A model generated the notes under the pieces. It had not been told where the DNA came from. It saw only the letters and a program-made list of their open reading frames with translations, and ran no database searches. The position numbers and the translations under genes were made by a program. Below are positions 47,346 through 58,074 of a stretch of DNA of 64,000 bases, in pieces (position 1 is the first letter of the stretch; each line of letters begins with the position of its first letter). Source of the stretch: Calliopum simillimum (Eukaryota; Arthropoda; Insecta; Diptera; Lauxaniidae); the NCBI GenBank assembly GCA_951812925.1, contig OX638368.1, forward strand, positions 5,084,001 to 5,148,000, read 5' to 3'.

Positions 47346-47940
47346 TTGAATTTTAACTTATGAATGACAGTTAAACAATTATTGACGTTACGGGACCACA
47401 AACAATACCTGACTGCGACAGCAGCAACAACAAAGGTAACTGCAACAGTTAACAATAGTTGCTGCTGACAGTATTGTTTGTTTCATTTTAAACTAATTTT
47501 CGCATTGCAAATATTTGCGTTTCTCTTACGGCAACAGCGTTTGCGGCGGGGTGAAAACTGCGTGCAACATCAAGAGCAAAAGCAAAGTTGCTGTCACACT
47601 TGAGACTTGTGCTGCAACGTCTATAAGCGAATATGTGTAAGTGAGTTTATGCATACACACAAATCTTGAATCATGCAGCAATTGCATGTAAGTAGTGACT
47701 ATATTGTGTGCTCGGCTTAAAACATATGGATCTTGGATACTCGGTTGAGATTTCCAAAAAAATTCAGGAATACAGCCATGTCATGCCTTGCGTTACAAGA
47801 TTTGGATTCAAAAACTTGGACATCGCTTATAGACATGGTTTCGTTTCAGACAAAAACAAATAAAAAATAGGTTTTTCGATTTTTTGTGCTTCACAAAACT
47901 GTCCATGTTCAGACCATTTTCAGAAAGGTATTAGATCAAA
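47346..47940. other. Upstream region of gene 3
   Basis: No clear core promoter. The sequence is CAG/CAA-rich near 47415-47465, then AT-rich. Confidence 0.35.
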
Positions 47941-47959
47941 CCATAAATGCAAAGTAAAT

Positions 47960-49300
47960 TTTTAGGGTTGCCACCTGGCTATTTTCAAAAATCTTGTTTA
48001 ATTCGTACTTTTTTGACTTAATTGAAATTGAAAATTTGGTTTCAGAAAGGCTGAGGTAAACTTTATCAAAATTGTTCAAAAACTTTTCCGGTGTTGCCAC
48101 CCGGTTTTTTTTTTAATTTTGCTTAATTCATATATCTTTAACTAAGTGGTTTCAACTGAACCCATTTTTACTGTTTTAAGTACGCATTTGCTTATTAGTA
48201 ATCCAGTATAAAATTTTTCTAATTTTGTCAAATTTTCAACATCACTAGCTTGGCATTAGTTATGTACGAATGTATTTGTGTATGTCAATTTTCATTATTG
48301 ACATACAAAGCCAAATAGCAACATCGCAAAATTTGAGGCAACAACAATTTACAACAAGTATGTGTAGGTACATACATATGTATATACATAGTGTGTGTGC
48401 TTGTCTTGAACTACAACTTAAGTATGTCGCAGTCTTGTTGCAGCCAAAACTTAGTTACTCAGACATCAACACACCGCGACGCTGATGCACGTTGACTGCT
48501 GCGCCAGGTGTGCAATTGTATAGTTGTTGTTGTACATGTGTGAGTGTTATTTAGCTTAATTGAGTTTCAATCGAATTGTAAAGTTAGCGAACTACTTAAT
48601 GCATGCACCCCCTCTGAAGAAATCCTACGAGGAAGGAAATACTGCAATGGAGAGATTTGCGGTAATGCGTGACAGATTCATTTGTTACAGAATGGTGTCA
48701 CCTGAGTGATGAACTTGGAAAAAAGGTGAAATGAATTAGAGAAAAGAACTATTTTCAAAACTGGTATATATTGAGAGGGTGTGAAATATACCCTCATTTT
48801 AAATTATCCCACTCAGTGTTCCTTATTCTAAATGGAAATTTTTTTAATATTTAATAAAAAAAGAACTGAAAGTGAAGAAAAAGAAGAGGTTCAGTGCATT
48901 TTGAACTCAGTAGGTTTTGCGTTTTCTACAATATATTTTTTTGTTTTTAATTTTAAAAATGTTGTAAAGAGCGGATGTTTGCATCATTCTCCATGAAAGT
49001 TGTTTTTATATTATTATACGAATTCTTTTATCTTTATATAATTTAATTAATAAACAATTCGAATAATTGCTATTAATGAATACGATATAACTGTTTTTGC
49101 AACATTTGATCATTCTCCGTTTAGTAATTTTCCATTGTCATTCTCCGTATAGTATTTATCCACCTGGTTGTTATTTTGTAAGTTTTGCTTAAACCCATTA
49201 TTTAAAACATAATAATTTTGTCTTAAAACATTTCAAAAAAACTTTTTAAGAATCCAAAATAATTTTAAGGGTTGCCACCTGGTTATTTTTGAAAATCTTA
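47960..49300 (+). repeat. Scattered gggttgccacctgg copies
   Basis: The minisatellite core seen at 31.6-32.5 kb recurs at 47964 (GGGTTGCCACCTGGCTATTTT), 48091 and 49267, with a partial copy near 49160. The intervening block ACTTTTTTTGACTAAATTG is also shared. Unrelated AT-rich DNA separates the copies. Confidence 0.55.
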
Positions 49301-49479
49301 CATAATTCTTACTTTTTTTGACTAAATTGATATTTTTGATTGCAGAAACGCTCAGATAAACTATCTCTTATTTAAAGCTGTACTGCAAAAATTTTGTGAG
49401 TGAAGATAAGGTCACTTTTCCAATACACGATCACAAATGTTGACCGAAATCGACCGAAAATATATGAATAAACGCCAAT

Positions 49480-50345
49480 AAATGTTAATATACTCGAAAA
49501 ATGGAAATAGTTGCAGAAATTCCAAAATGTTGACAAAGTATTGAAAAAATATATACGTGTAAATGTTTTAAACGTCCAAAAAATGTTCCAGAAATCGTAA
49601 AAAAGGAAAAAATGTTGATAAATTCAAAAATCCTGATAAAGTCGAAAAATGTTGCGGAAATTGCAAAATGTTGTTTTAGTGGAAAAAATGTTGCAAAAAT
49701 TGAAAAATTTTTATAAAGTTGGAAAATGATCTAGAAATTGCAAAATGTTGCTAAAGAACTTTGCAAAATGTGAAAATTATGCAGAAATTGCAAAATGTTG
49801 ATAATGTAAAAAACGCAGAAATACCAAAATATTTATTAGATCGAAAAATGTTTCACTAAAAGAAAAATGTGGATAAGATAAAAAAATAATGCCGAAACTT
49901 AAAAATGTTTATACAGTTTTAAATATTGTAGAAATTTCAAAATGTTTATTGAGTAAAATAATGTTGTGTGAAATTGATAATAAAGTCGAATCAATGATAA
50001 AGTCAAAAAATGCTGCAGAAACTGAAAAAAGTTTATGAAGTCGAAAAATGTTGCAGAAATTGCAAAATGCTCATAAAGTCGAAAAATATTGCAGGAATTG
50101 AAAAATGTTGATTAAGTTGAAAAATGTTGCAGAAACTGAAAAATGTTGATAAAGATAAAAAATGTTGCAGAAATTGAAAGATGTTGATTAAGTTCAAAAA
50201 AGTTGATGAAGTCGAAAAATGTTGCATAAATTGCAAAATGCTCAAAAAGTCGTAAAATATTGCAGAAATTGATATATGTTGATAAAATTGAAAAATGTTG
50301 CAGAAATTGAAAATTTTGATATAGTCGTAAGATGTTGCAAGCATT
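49480..50345 (+). repeat. Degenerate tandem array, core gtcgaaaaatgttgcagaaatt
   Basis: GTTGCAGAAATTG, GAAAAATGTTGATAAAGT and AAGTCGAAAAATGTTGC alternate with a basic spacing of about 40-45 bases and many mutations. The minus frames of 103 and 109 codons are Phe-rich products of this repeat and not genes. The core is shared with 25780-26660. Confidence 0.75.
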
Positions 50346-51610
50346 GCAAAACTTTTGAAGAAATTTATGCGTTTCTAAAACCAACAATTTCAATTTTGTC
50401 AAAAAAAGTAAAATTTTAAATAAATTTTCGAAAACAGCCATGTTGGACCCCTTAAAATTTATGTTGGTTTTTTAAAAAAAAATTTTAAGCGTTTTGAGAC
50501 TAAAATTTTATTTTAATTTTTTATACATAAACATGGCAACTCTGAAAATTTATGTTTATTTTTTTAAAAATGTTGACAAAAGTTAAGATCATCATATTCT
50601 ATAACTTCAATTAATCAAAAAAATAGGTGGGGACAAATAAATGAATGTTTTGGTATATTTTTCGGAGATTTACCCACATAGCATGTCTTAGCCTTGAGTA
50701 CTTCACATTTTTTTTTTGCCAACATTTTGTTTCTCATGTTGCCGCAACAGTATATCGTATTAATTTTGATCACACTTTGTTGTGGTTTCTCACACTGACA
50801 GCGTGAAATTATCTGTGTGTATGTGTGTGTGAATGATTTTGTATTTTCTCTATTAGTGTTGAATGCGCACAAATACATACAATGCATACATATGGTTACA
50901 ATTAAAGCAAATGCGTTTACATAAAATCAATGCCAGCATAAAATTGGCTAAAATTGAAAATGTGGTCCATATTGGCTCAATTTTAATAGCGACCAAATAG
51001 TTTTCAATTAATTTATTGTGGTCTGATTTCCATTGATTTGCAAAATCAAATTTATTACATTCGATTTGGTTATAAAACTTAAAAGTATAGCAATATATGG
51101 CATGGATTCATTTTGATTGAGAACCAAAAATATTTAAATTTATCATGGAAATTATGTTCGTTCGTTTTTCTCTGCTCTGCTTTGATTACACGACGATGGC
51201 TCAATGTTTGTTTTGACCCAAAAAGCAACCAAAAAATACCAATAACGAAACTTTGCAATCAATTTTCTATTTATTTTTTCATTTGAATAAATTTGATTTT
51301 TATGTTTCTTTTTTTATTTTTATGATAATTTTTTCGATGTTGCTCAGAATTAGGGTGGCTGTGAAATTGTAACAAAATAGTAGGTAGCCATTTGCAATGG
51401 AGTAAAATTAAGTAGATATAGTCAAGGTATGACAATATATGAAGTAGAGCAGAATACAGTAAAGCAAAATGTTTTAAAGTCTACGTCCTTTTGCTTTAGC
51501 GTTGAAGTAGATTAAGAAGAGCAATATCAACAAAACGTATAATGAAGAAGGAAAAGATATAAAAACTAAATTTAAGTTGAACCAAAGTAAATGAAATTGA
51601 AGTATCGCCG
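50346..51610. other. Intergenic DNA, no gene seen
   Basis: AT-rich sequence up to the start of the satellite. I searched here for exons 3 and 4 of gene 4 and found no NGR.C...LCE or paired-cysteine segment. Confidence 0.45.
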
Positions 51611-51617
51611 AATGATG

Positions 51618-52280
51618 TAGTGTGAAGTTCGCAGTGAGAAGTGTGAAGTATGAAGTGTGAAGTGTAAAATGTAAAGTGTGAAGTGTGTAGTGTGAAGTGT
51701 GAAGTGTGAAGTGTGAACTGTGAACTGTGAACTGTAAACTGTGAACTGTGAACTGTGAACTGTGATCTGTGAACTGTGAACTGTGAACTGTGAACTGTGA
51801 ACTGTGAACTGTGAACTGTGAACTGTGAACTGTGAAGTGTGAAGTGTGAAGTGTGAAGTGTGAAGTGTGAAGTTTGAAGTGTGAAGTGTGAACTGTGAAG
51901 TGTGAAGTGTGAAGTGTGAAGTGTGAAGTGTGAAGTGTGAAGTGTGAAATGTGAAGTGTGAAGTGTGAAGTGTGAAGTGTGAAGTGTGAAGTGTAAAGTG
52001 TAAAGTGTGAAGTGTGAAGTGTGAAGTGTGAAGTGTGAAGTGTGAAGTGTGAAGTGTGAAGTGTGAAGTGTGAAGTGTGAAGTGTGAAGTGTGAAGTGTG
52101 AAGTGTGAAGTGTGAAGTGTGAAGTGTGAAGTGTGAAGTGTGAAGTGTGAAGTGTGAAGTGTGAAGTGTGAAGTGTGAAGTGTGAAGTGTGAAGTGCGAA
52201 GTGTGAAGTGTGAAGTGTGAAGTGTGAAGTGTGAAGTGTGAAGTGTAAAGTGTAAAGTGTGAAGTGTGAAGTGAAGTGTG
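51618..52280 (+). repeat. GTGAAGT heptamer satellite with a GTGAACT sub-block
   Basis: Tandem 7-mers GTGAAGT, starting degenerate and becoming regular. From about 51713 to 51834 the unit is GTGAACT with a few variants; on both sides it is GTGAAGT. Single substitutions (GTAAAGT, GTGCGAAGT-like) are scattered and some recur at intervals, suggesting multi-unit duplications. The open frames that cross it (TSHFTLH on the minus strand) are an artefact of 7-mer repeats lacking stops. Confidence 0.95.
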
Positions 52281-54207
52281 AAGTGAAGTGAAGTGAAGTG
52301 AAGTGAAGTGAAGTGAAGTGAAGTGAAGTGAAGTGAAGTGAAGTGAAGTGAAGTGAAGTGAAGTGAAGTGAAGTGAAGTGAAGTGAAGTGAAGTGAAGTG
52401 AAGTGAAGTGAAGTGAAGTGAAGTGAAGTGAAGTGAAGTGAAGTGAAGTGAAGTGAAGTGAAGTGAAGTGAAGTGAAGTGAAGTGAAGTGAAGTGAAGTG
52501 AAGTGAAGTGAAGTGAAGTGAAGTGAAGTGAAGTGAAGTGAAGTGAAGTGAAGTGAAGTGAAGTGAAGTGAAGTGAAGTGAAGTGAAGTGAAGTGAAGTG
52601 AAGTGAAGTGAAGTGAAGTGAAGTGAAGTGAAGTGAAGTGAAGTGAAGTGAAGTGAAGTGAAGTGAAGTGAAGTGAAGTGAAGTGAAGTGAAGTGAAGTG
52701 AAGTGAAGTGAAGTGAAGTGAAGTGAAGTGAAGTGAAGTGAAGTGAAGTGAAGTGAAGTGAAGTGAAGTGAAGTGAAGTGAAGTGAAGTGAAGTGAAGTG
52801 AAGTGAAGTGAAGTGAAGTGAAGTGAAGTGAAGTGAAGTGAAGTGAAGTGAAGTGAAGTGAAGTGAAGTGAAGTGAAGTGAAGTGAAGTGAAGTGAAGTG
52901 AAGTGAAGTGAAGTGAAGTGAAGTGAAGTGAAGTGAAGTGAAGTGAAGTGAAGTGAAGTGAAGTGAAGTGAAGTGAAGTGAAGTGAAGTGAAGTGAAGTG
53001 AAGTGAAGTGAAGTGAAGTGAAGTGAAGTGAAGTGAAGTGAAGTGAAGTGAAGTGAAGTGAAGTGAAGTGAAGTGAAGTGAAGTGAAGTGAAGTGAAGTG
53101 AAGTGAAGTGAAGTGAAGTGAAGTGAAGTGAAGTGAAGTGAAGTGAAGTGAAGTGAAGTGAAGTGAAGTGAAGTGAAGTGAAGTGAAGTGAAGTGAAGTG
53201 AAGTGAAGTGAAGTGAAGTGAAGTGAAGTGAAGTGAAGTGAAGTGAAGTGAAGTGAAGTGAAGTGAAGTGAAGTGAAGTGAAGTGAAGTGAAGTGAAGTG
53301 AAGTGAAGTGAAGTGAAGTGAAGTGAAGTGAAGTGAAGTGAAGTGAAGTGAAGTGAAGTGAAGTGAAGTGAAGTGAAGTGAAGTGAAGTGAAGTGAAGTG
53401 AAGTGAAGTGAAGTGAAGTGAAGTGAAGTGAAGTGAAGTGAAGTGAAGTGAAGTGAAGTGAAGTGAAGTGAAGTGAAGTGAAGTGAAGTGAAGTGAAGTG
53501 AAGTGAAGTGAAGTGAAGTGAAGTGAAGTGAAGTGAAGTGAAGTGAAGTGAAGTGAAGTGAAGTGAAGTGAAGTGAAGTGAAGTGAAGTGAAGTGAAGTG
53601 AAGTGAAGTGAAGTGAAGTGAAGTGAAGTGAAGTGAAGTGAAGTGAAGTGAAGTGAAGTGAAGTGAAGTGAAGTGAAGTGAAGTGAAGTGAAGTGAAGTG
53701 AAGTGAAGTGAAGTGAAGTGAAGTGAAGTGAAGTGAAGTGAAGTGAAGTGAAGTGAAGTGAAGTGAAGTGAAGTGAAGTGAAGTGAAGTGAAGTGAAGTG
53801 AAGTGAAGTGAAGTGAAGTGAAGTGAAGTGAAGTGAAGTGAAGTGAAGTGAAGTGAAGTGAAGTGAAGTGAAGTGAAGTGAAGTGAAGTGAAGTGAAGTG
53901 AAGTGAAGTGAAGTGAAGTGAAGTGAAGTGAAGTGAAGTGAAGTGAAGTGAAGTGAAGTGAAGTGAAGTGAAGTGAAGTGAAGTGAAGTGAAGTGAAGTG
54001 AAGTGAAGTGAAGTGAAGTGAAGTGAAGTGAAGTGAAGTGAAGTGAAGTGAAGTGAAGTGAAGTGAAGTGAAGTGAAGTGAAGTGAAGTGAAGTGAAGTG
54101 AAGTGAAGTGAAGTGAAGTGAAGTGAAGTGAAGTGAAGTGAAGTGAAGTGAAGTGAAGTGAAGTGAAGTGAAGTGAAGTGAAGTGAAGTGAAGTGAAGTG
54201 AAGTGAA
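52281..54207 (+). repeat. AAGTG pentamer satellite, about 385 perfect copies
   Basis: A run of AAGTG without a single visible interruption for about 1.93 kb, ending AAGTGAAGGC and a few more pentamers to 54225. The plus strand contains no C. In every frame of the minus strand the repeat reads HFTSL, giving two overlapping 912-913-codon frames that are not genes. The junction with the heptamer array (52260-52281) mixes 7-mer and 5-mer units, so the pentamer looks derived from the heptamer by loss of two bases. Confidence 0.97.
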
Positions 54208-54225
54208 GGCAAGTGAAGTGAAGTG

Positions 54226-55490
54226 CGAGGAGATCAATTAAGCCAATATGAAGAAGTGCAAGCTACTCTATTGACTTAACAGCAGGCCCTTGTCATTTGT
54301 TTATAACTACTTAAGTTAATATACATAATCAAGTTAGAAAAAAGGATGTTTTAGATCAAAAAACTTATCTTTACATCATTTGTTACCTGATAACTTGAAT
54401 TGAAATTGCTCTAAAAAAGCAATGCTCCAAAATGATGGAAACCAAATATTTTTAAGATTTTTTCATTCCTATAAGTTTTTTGTTTAATTTTTTAGGTGGG
54501 TTATTTGCTTCTTAGCTAATGCTTCGTATATTTTTTTTTTATTTATATTTTTGGTTTAGTACAGGATGTTGATTTTTCTGATTTTTTTTTCAAGCTTAAT
54601 AAATTCAAATAATTTAGAATTTTTCTCAAAAAAAAAAAAAGAGATGCACCCTGTAAAACTTGTTCCTTGTGACAGTGATAGTTGTGATGCGGGTTCTCTA
54701 CTTCATTAGTCCGCTGGCAAAACGGCAACTATGTTGTATTGTGATATCTGCTTTCTTTTTGCTTCAGCGGTGTCTTATTCCAACACCCCCCCCCCCCCGC
54801 CACCCACTCGCACTCAATTTCCGCTGCTCTAACAAACTAATCAAGTCAATGTACAAAAAAAAAGAAATAACAATAACAACAAGAAACAAAAACAAACATC
54901 ATTCGTAAAAACAATTGCTAAACAGCCTAAAAGCATGCCACAGAAAAACAGTAGAAGAAGCAGCAGCAGCAGAAAAAACAACAGAGAATAAATACCGAAA
55001 TTGATACGAAAACAATGGCAAAAGTCTAAACAAATTGGCATAACGGTAGCAGCACACCAGCAGCAGCAACAAAGACAGCACAATATAAATGAAAAAAGGT
55101 TGAAAAGTCAATAATGAAACGAAAAGGACTATAAAGGAAGAAAAAGAAAATAAAAGATAAATACAACGAAAAAAACAGCCTAAAACAAAATTATAGTGAA
55201 AAAACAAAAGCAGCAAACAAAGAAAATATAAATTTTGTTTAAACAAAACAAAAAAAAGGATATTTTAGGGCTGTTTTTGTTGTTGCAGCCTGGCATCATT
55301 ATGAGTTCAGCGACGGGGTTATCTAAGAGTTCATATTGGCTGGTACATGTAGCGAAAGGTATCCAAAACAAATTAAGCAAAACATAATTTCGGTGTTTGT
55401 GCTGATATCTTTCACACATATGTACATTAGAACGGGACGATTTTGTACGAAGCAAAATAAATCAAAACCAAATCGACTCAAAAGTTGAGT
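54226..55490. other. Intergenic region, no supported gene
   Basis: Includes poly-T runs, a 13-base C run near 54787 and a CAGCAGCAG-rich stretch at 54955-55075 that opens several Leu- or Phe-rich frames on the minus strand. None has a recognised domain. Confidence 0.45.
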
Positions 55491-56074
55491 TTCTTAAAAA
55501 CGATATCTGTATCATTTTTTTTTTTTTTTTTTCATTTTTCATTTTGGCTATGTTTTTTGGTCATAACTTTTTTTCCATTACAAAACGGATACTCAAGAGT
55601 GCTTTTCTCTTGTCCGAGTTCACGTAGTTTTTGCTCAGAGCTTGCATTTATAGTCCTTAGTATTTCAGTGAAATTTAGTTCGATTATCTTAAAAAACACC
55701 TTCAGTATAGCATTTTGAAACTTTTGCTTATATGGGAGGTACCACGCCCTCTTTTCCGAGTTCACACAGTTTTTTCAGAGCTTGCGCTTACAATTTGTAG
55801 TATTTATTGTATTTTGGTTGCATTGTCGTGAAAAATACTCCTAAAGTTGCATTTTGAATATATTTTTTGTATGGGCGGTAGGCGTAGCCATTGACCAATT
55901 TCGCTAATGTATTTCCACGCACACCCAGCCAGGCAGTCAGACAGACGGACATGGCTATATTGACTCAGGAGCTGACGATGATCAAGAATATATATACTTT
56001 TTCATACCTGCCACGCCTTCTTCTTTGCCTTACAAATGGAAGGACAAAGTGAATATACCCTGGGTGTAGGGTAT
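55490..56074 (-). mobile_element. ATACCCTACAC-ended element, inverted and truncated copy
   Basis: Right end reads GGGTGTAGGGTAT at 56074, preceded by ATGGAAGGACAAAGTGAATATA and AAGAATATATATACTTTTTC, the reverse complement of the left part of 60158-61129. Two degenerate copies of the ~142-bp internal unit are present (GCTCAGAGCTTGCATTTATA near 55632 and CAGAGCTTGCGCTTACAA near 55776). The left end is lost near 55490. The (CTGG)n tract of the other copy is represented here only by CAGCCAGGCAG. Confidence 0.75.
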
Positions 56075-56163
56075 AAAAATTCTCGCAAAAATGGCTAAAG
56101 TACCAGATACAACTATTACAATATTAAAATCCTGCACTATAACCCCGGCATGACTAAAATCAG

Positions 56164-56365
56164 TGCAAGATAGGTGCCGGAATGCGTCTGTTCACAAGAG
56201 CCTTGTTACGATAGTGGCCCTGCAGAAGTTGGGCTTTGAAATTTTGGCTCATACAACTTACAACACCGACCTGGCTCCCATTGACTCTCACCTTTTCCCA
56301 AAGTTGACAAAGAAAAACTCCTGGGTAGAAATGTTCATTGATGAAAATTTTTTCAAATCTAAGTG
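56164..56365 (+). pseudogene. mariner-type transposase C-terminal fragment
   Basis: A 67-codon frame contains LQKLGFEILAHTTYNTDLAP and then IDSHLFPKLTKK. In mariner transposases the third catalytic Asp lies in the YSPDLAPSDYHLF-type motif, and this is that region with substitutions (YNTDLAPIDSHLF). The catalytic core upstream is not preserved and no intact ends were identified. The fragment lies between a truncated ATACCCTACAC element and gene 4. Confidence 0.7.
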
Positions 56366-56399
56366 ACAGATCAGTGAAATTCATTAGAACAGGGAAAAT

Positions 56400-57257
56400 A
56401 AATTTCAATTTTTATTTCAACTTATTATACTTTCCATTCCCTGAACTTCAAACGCCCCCTCGTACGTTTTTATAAAATTTAATCCCTCCACTTTCACGGT
56501 ACTCTTTGTAGCGTAGAATGCAAGATAGACCTTAATTATTTTTTCTCCTATATATTTTCCACGAAAAATTTTTTCTCATATCACCAACCTAAGCGGCAGT
56601 TCCCTTATAAAAATAACGTTTTTATGAAACTTACTGTCCCCTAGTGTGGGTAAAATGTAAGACCAACCTCCATTAGTTTTTCCCTTGAGAGAAAACGTTA
56701 GATTAGGTGGAATCGAGCGAAGTCACAGTAGTCAAGAATAACTGTTACAGAGATAGAATTCCAGATGGAAGAGATATTTTGCCCCTAAAAGCAAAATTTA
56801 TCATATCTCTGAAACTATTCAGCTCAGGTAGATGAAATTTGCTACAGATGTTTATAAAAAGTACTGAGACAAATAACATTCATGTAAAACATTGCGGTGG
56901 TGCACGCCAAAATACAAAATTTGTCATATCTCTGAAACAATATAACTCAGATAAAACTTGAGGTATACGTTAAGACACTAAACTGCGGCTCAGATATAAA
57001 AATTTTACTATTTTCTACGTCTAAAACAGGCAAAATAGACTGTTTAAAATTCAACAGAAGTGCTGTCATAGTCATCACAAATGATAACCTCGAATCATGA
57101 TATTTAAGCCTGACCCAAGGGGTAAGAGATATGCAGATTGCGGTGCCATTTGCCAAATTAGAGTAACAAAATCTTTGCTTGAAATCCTAAAACGAATACT
57201 TCAAGTGCCAACAAAACAGAAAGTCGTCTAAAAGTTGCTTACTTGCCTCTAATGCAC
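56400..57257. other. Region below gene 4 exon 2, no further exon found
   Basis: Would be intron 2 of gene 4 if further exons exist. The segment 56790-56945 (ATATCTCTGAAACTATTCAG, then ACTGAGACAAATAACATTCA) resembles 1640-1720, an old dispersed repeat. No NGR.C...LCE exon is present on the minus strand. Confidence 0.5.
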
Positions 57258-57261
57258 TTAC

Positions 57262-58074
57262 CTATCGATTACTGTTTCCAACTTGCCATATAAATCACGA
57301 CGATAACGACGTTTTATGGCTGCTGGAATTGCATCTGGTCTAAATGGCATTGGCGTTGCATCTGGCTCGTCACTCGGAATAGCAGCGGTGCTCAAATCGG
57401 CGGTGGTATAACTCTGAGAATTCGGCTTACCAAAACCATTAGCAAATGCCTTAACCCATGTTACATTGGGTAAATCATAAGCGATGCCCCAATTCAGGCC
57501 CAAACTAAGCCACTGAAAATTTGGATTGCCAATAACACCGGTGGTCATGCAGACAGCGCACTTTTTTTTTTGAGACGAAGAAATAATAAGAATAAAAATA
57601 ATGAAAAAAAATGCATTAATCTTTCTTATGTTCGCTCACCGAAAATGAAGCACCCTCTGGAAATGCCACCAAACGTTTGCTTCTGCTAAGTAGACCCCGC
57701 TGTTCAGCGTCCTTCTTCTTCCCCTCAACTGTATAGAAATCAATTTCAAATACTTGAGCAACTCTTGCATTCTCAGCAGCTTGTGAAGTAGAATTCACGT
57801 CTTGTTCAATTGGATCCACCACCTCGTCGTTCAATGTTTTGCCATTGCCGCCCATCATGTCTATATGTTGTGTTGTTGTCCACAGCAGCGCTGCTATCAA
57901 TATTAACAACAACAATACAATAAAATACACTTCAATTGTTTTCATCATTTGGAACCATTGCCGCAATAACCACATTCTGGGCTTCGTCATCGATGTTGCT
58001 GCCGTTTTCATAGTCATCGTCGTTGTCGTCATCTTGACGTTGCTGCTACAGCTGCTCATTGACGACATCGTCAT
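57262..58074 (-). CDS. DM4/DM12 family protein, gene 4 (exons 1-2 only)
   Basis: Exon 1 is 57640-58074 and exon 2 is 57262-57560, with a GT-AG intron in phase 0 and a phase-2 donor (AG|GTAAGT) after exon 2. The N-terminus is Thr/Met/Ser-rich. Residues 49-65 form a strong membrane segment (VYFIVLLLLILIAALLW), and Met43 or Met44 would place it as a signal anchor. RSKR at 131-134 precedes LVAFPEGASFS. Exon 2 gives AVCMTTGVIGNPN, LNWGIAYDLPNVTWV and a Pro/Ser-rich insert, then IKRRYRRDLYGKLETVIDR. Exons 3 and 4 were not found down to gene 3. Read through the donor, a TAA follows at once, giving 245 aa. Either the exons lie in sequence lost to repeats, or this is a truncated copy. Confidence 0.75.

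Noticed and set aside
50033..50441. Phe/Ser/Gln-rich frames of 103-109 codons
   Set aside because: Translations of the degenerate gttgcagaaatt array; changing frame gives similar residues.
51474..54237. Two overlapping 912-913-codon frames reading HFTSL
   Set aside because: They are translations of the AAGTG/GTGAAGT satellite, which has no stop in any minus frame. No complexity, no splice sites and no conserved protein feature.
54841..55246. Leu- and Phe-rich frames resembling membrane proteins
   Set aside because: They are read opposite A-rich and CAGCAG-rich DNA; hydrophobicity follows from base composition.
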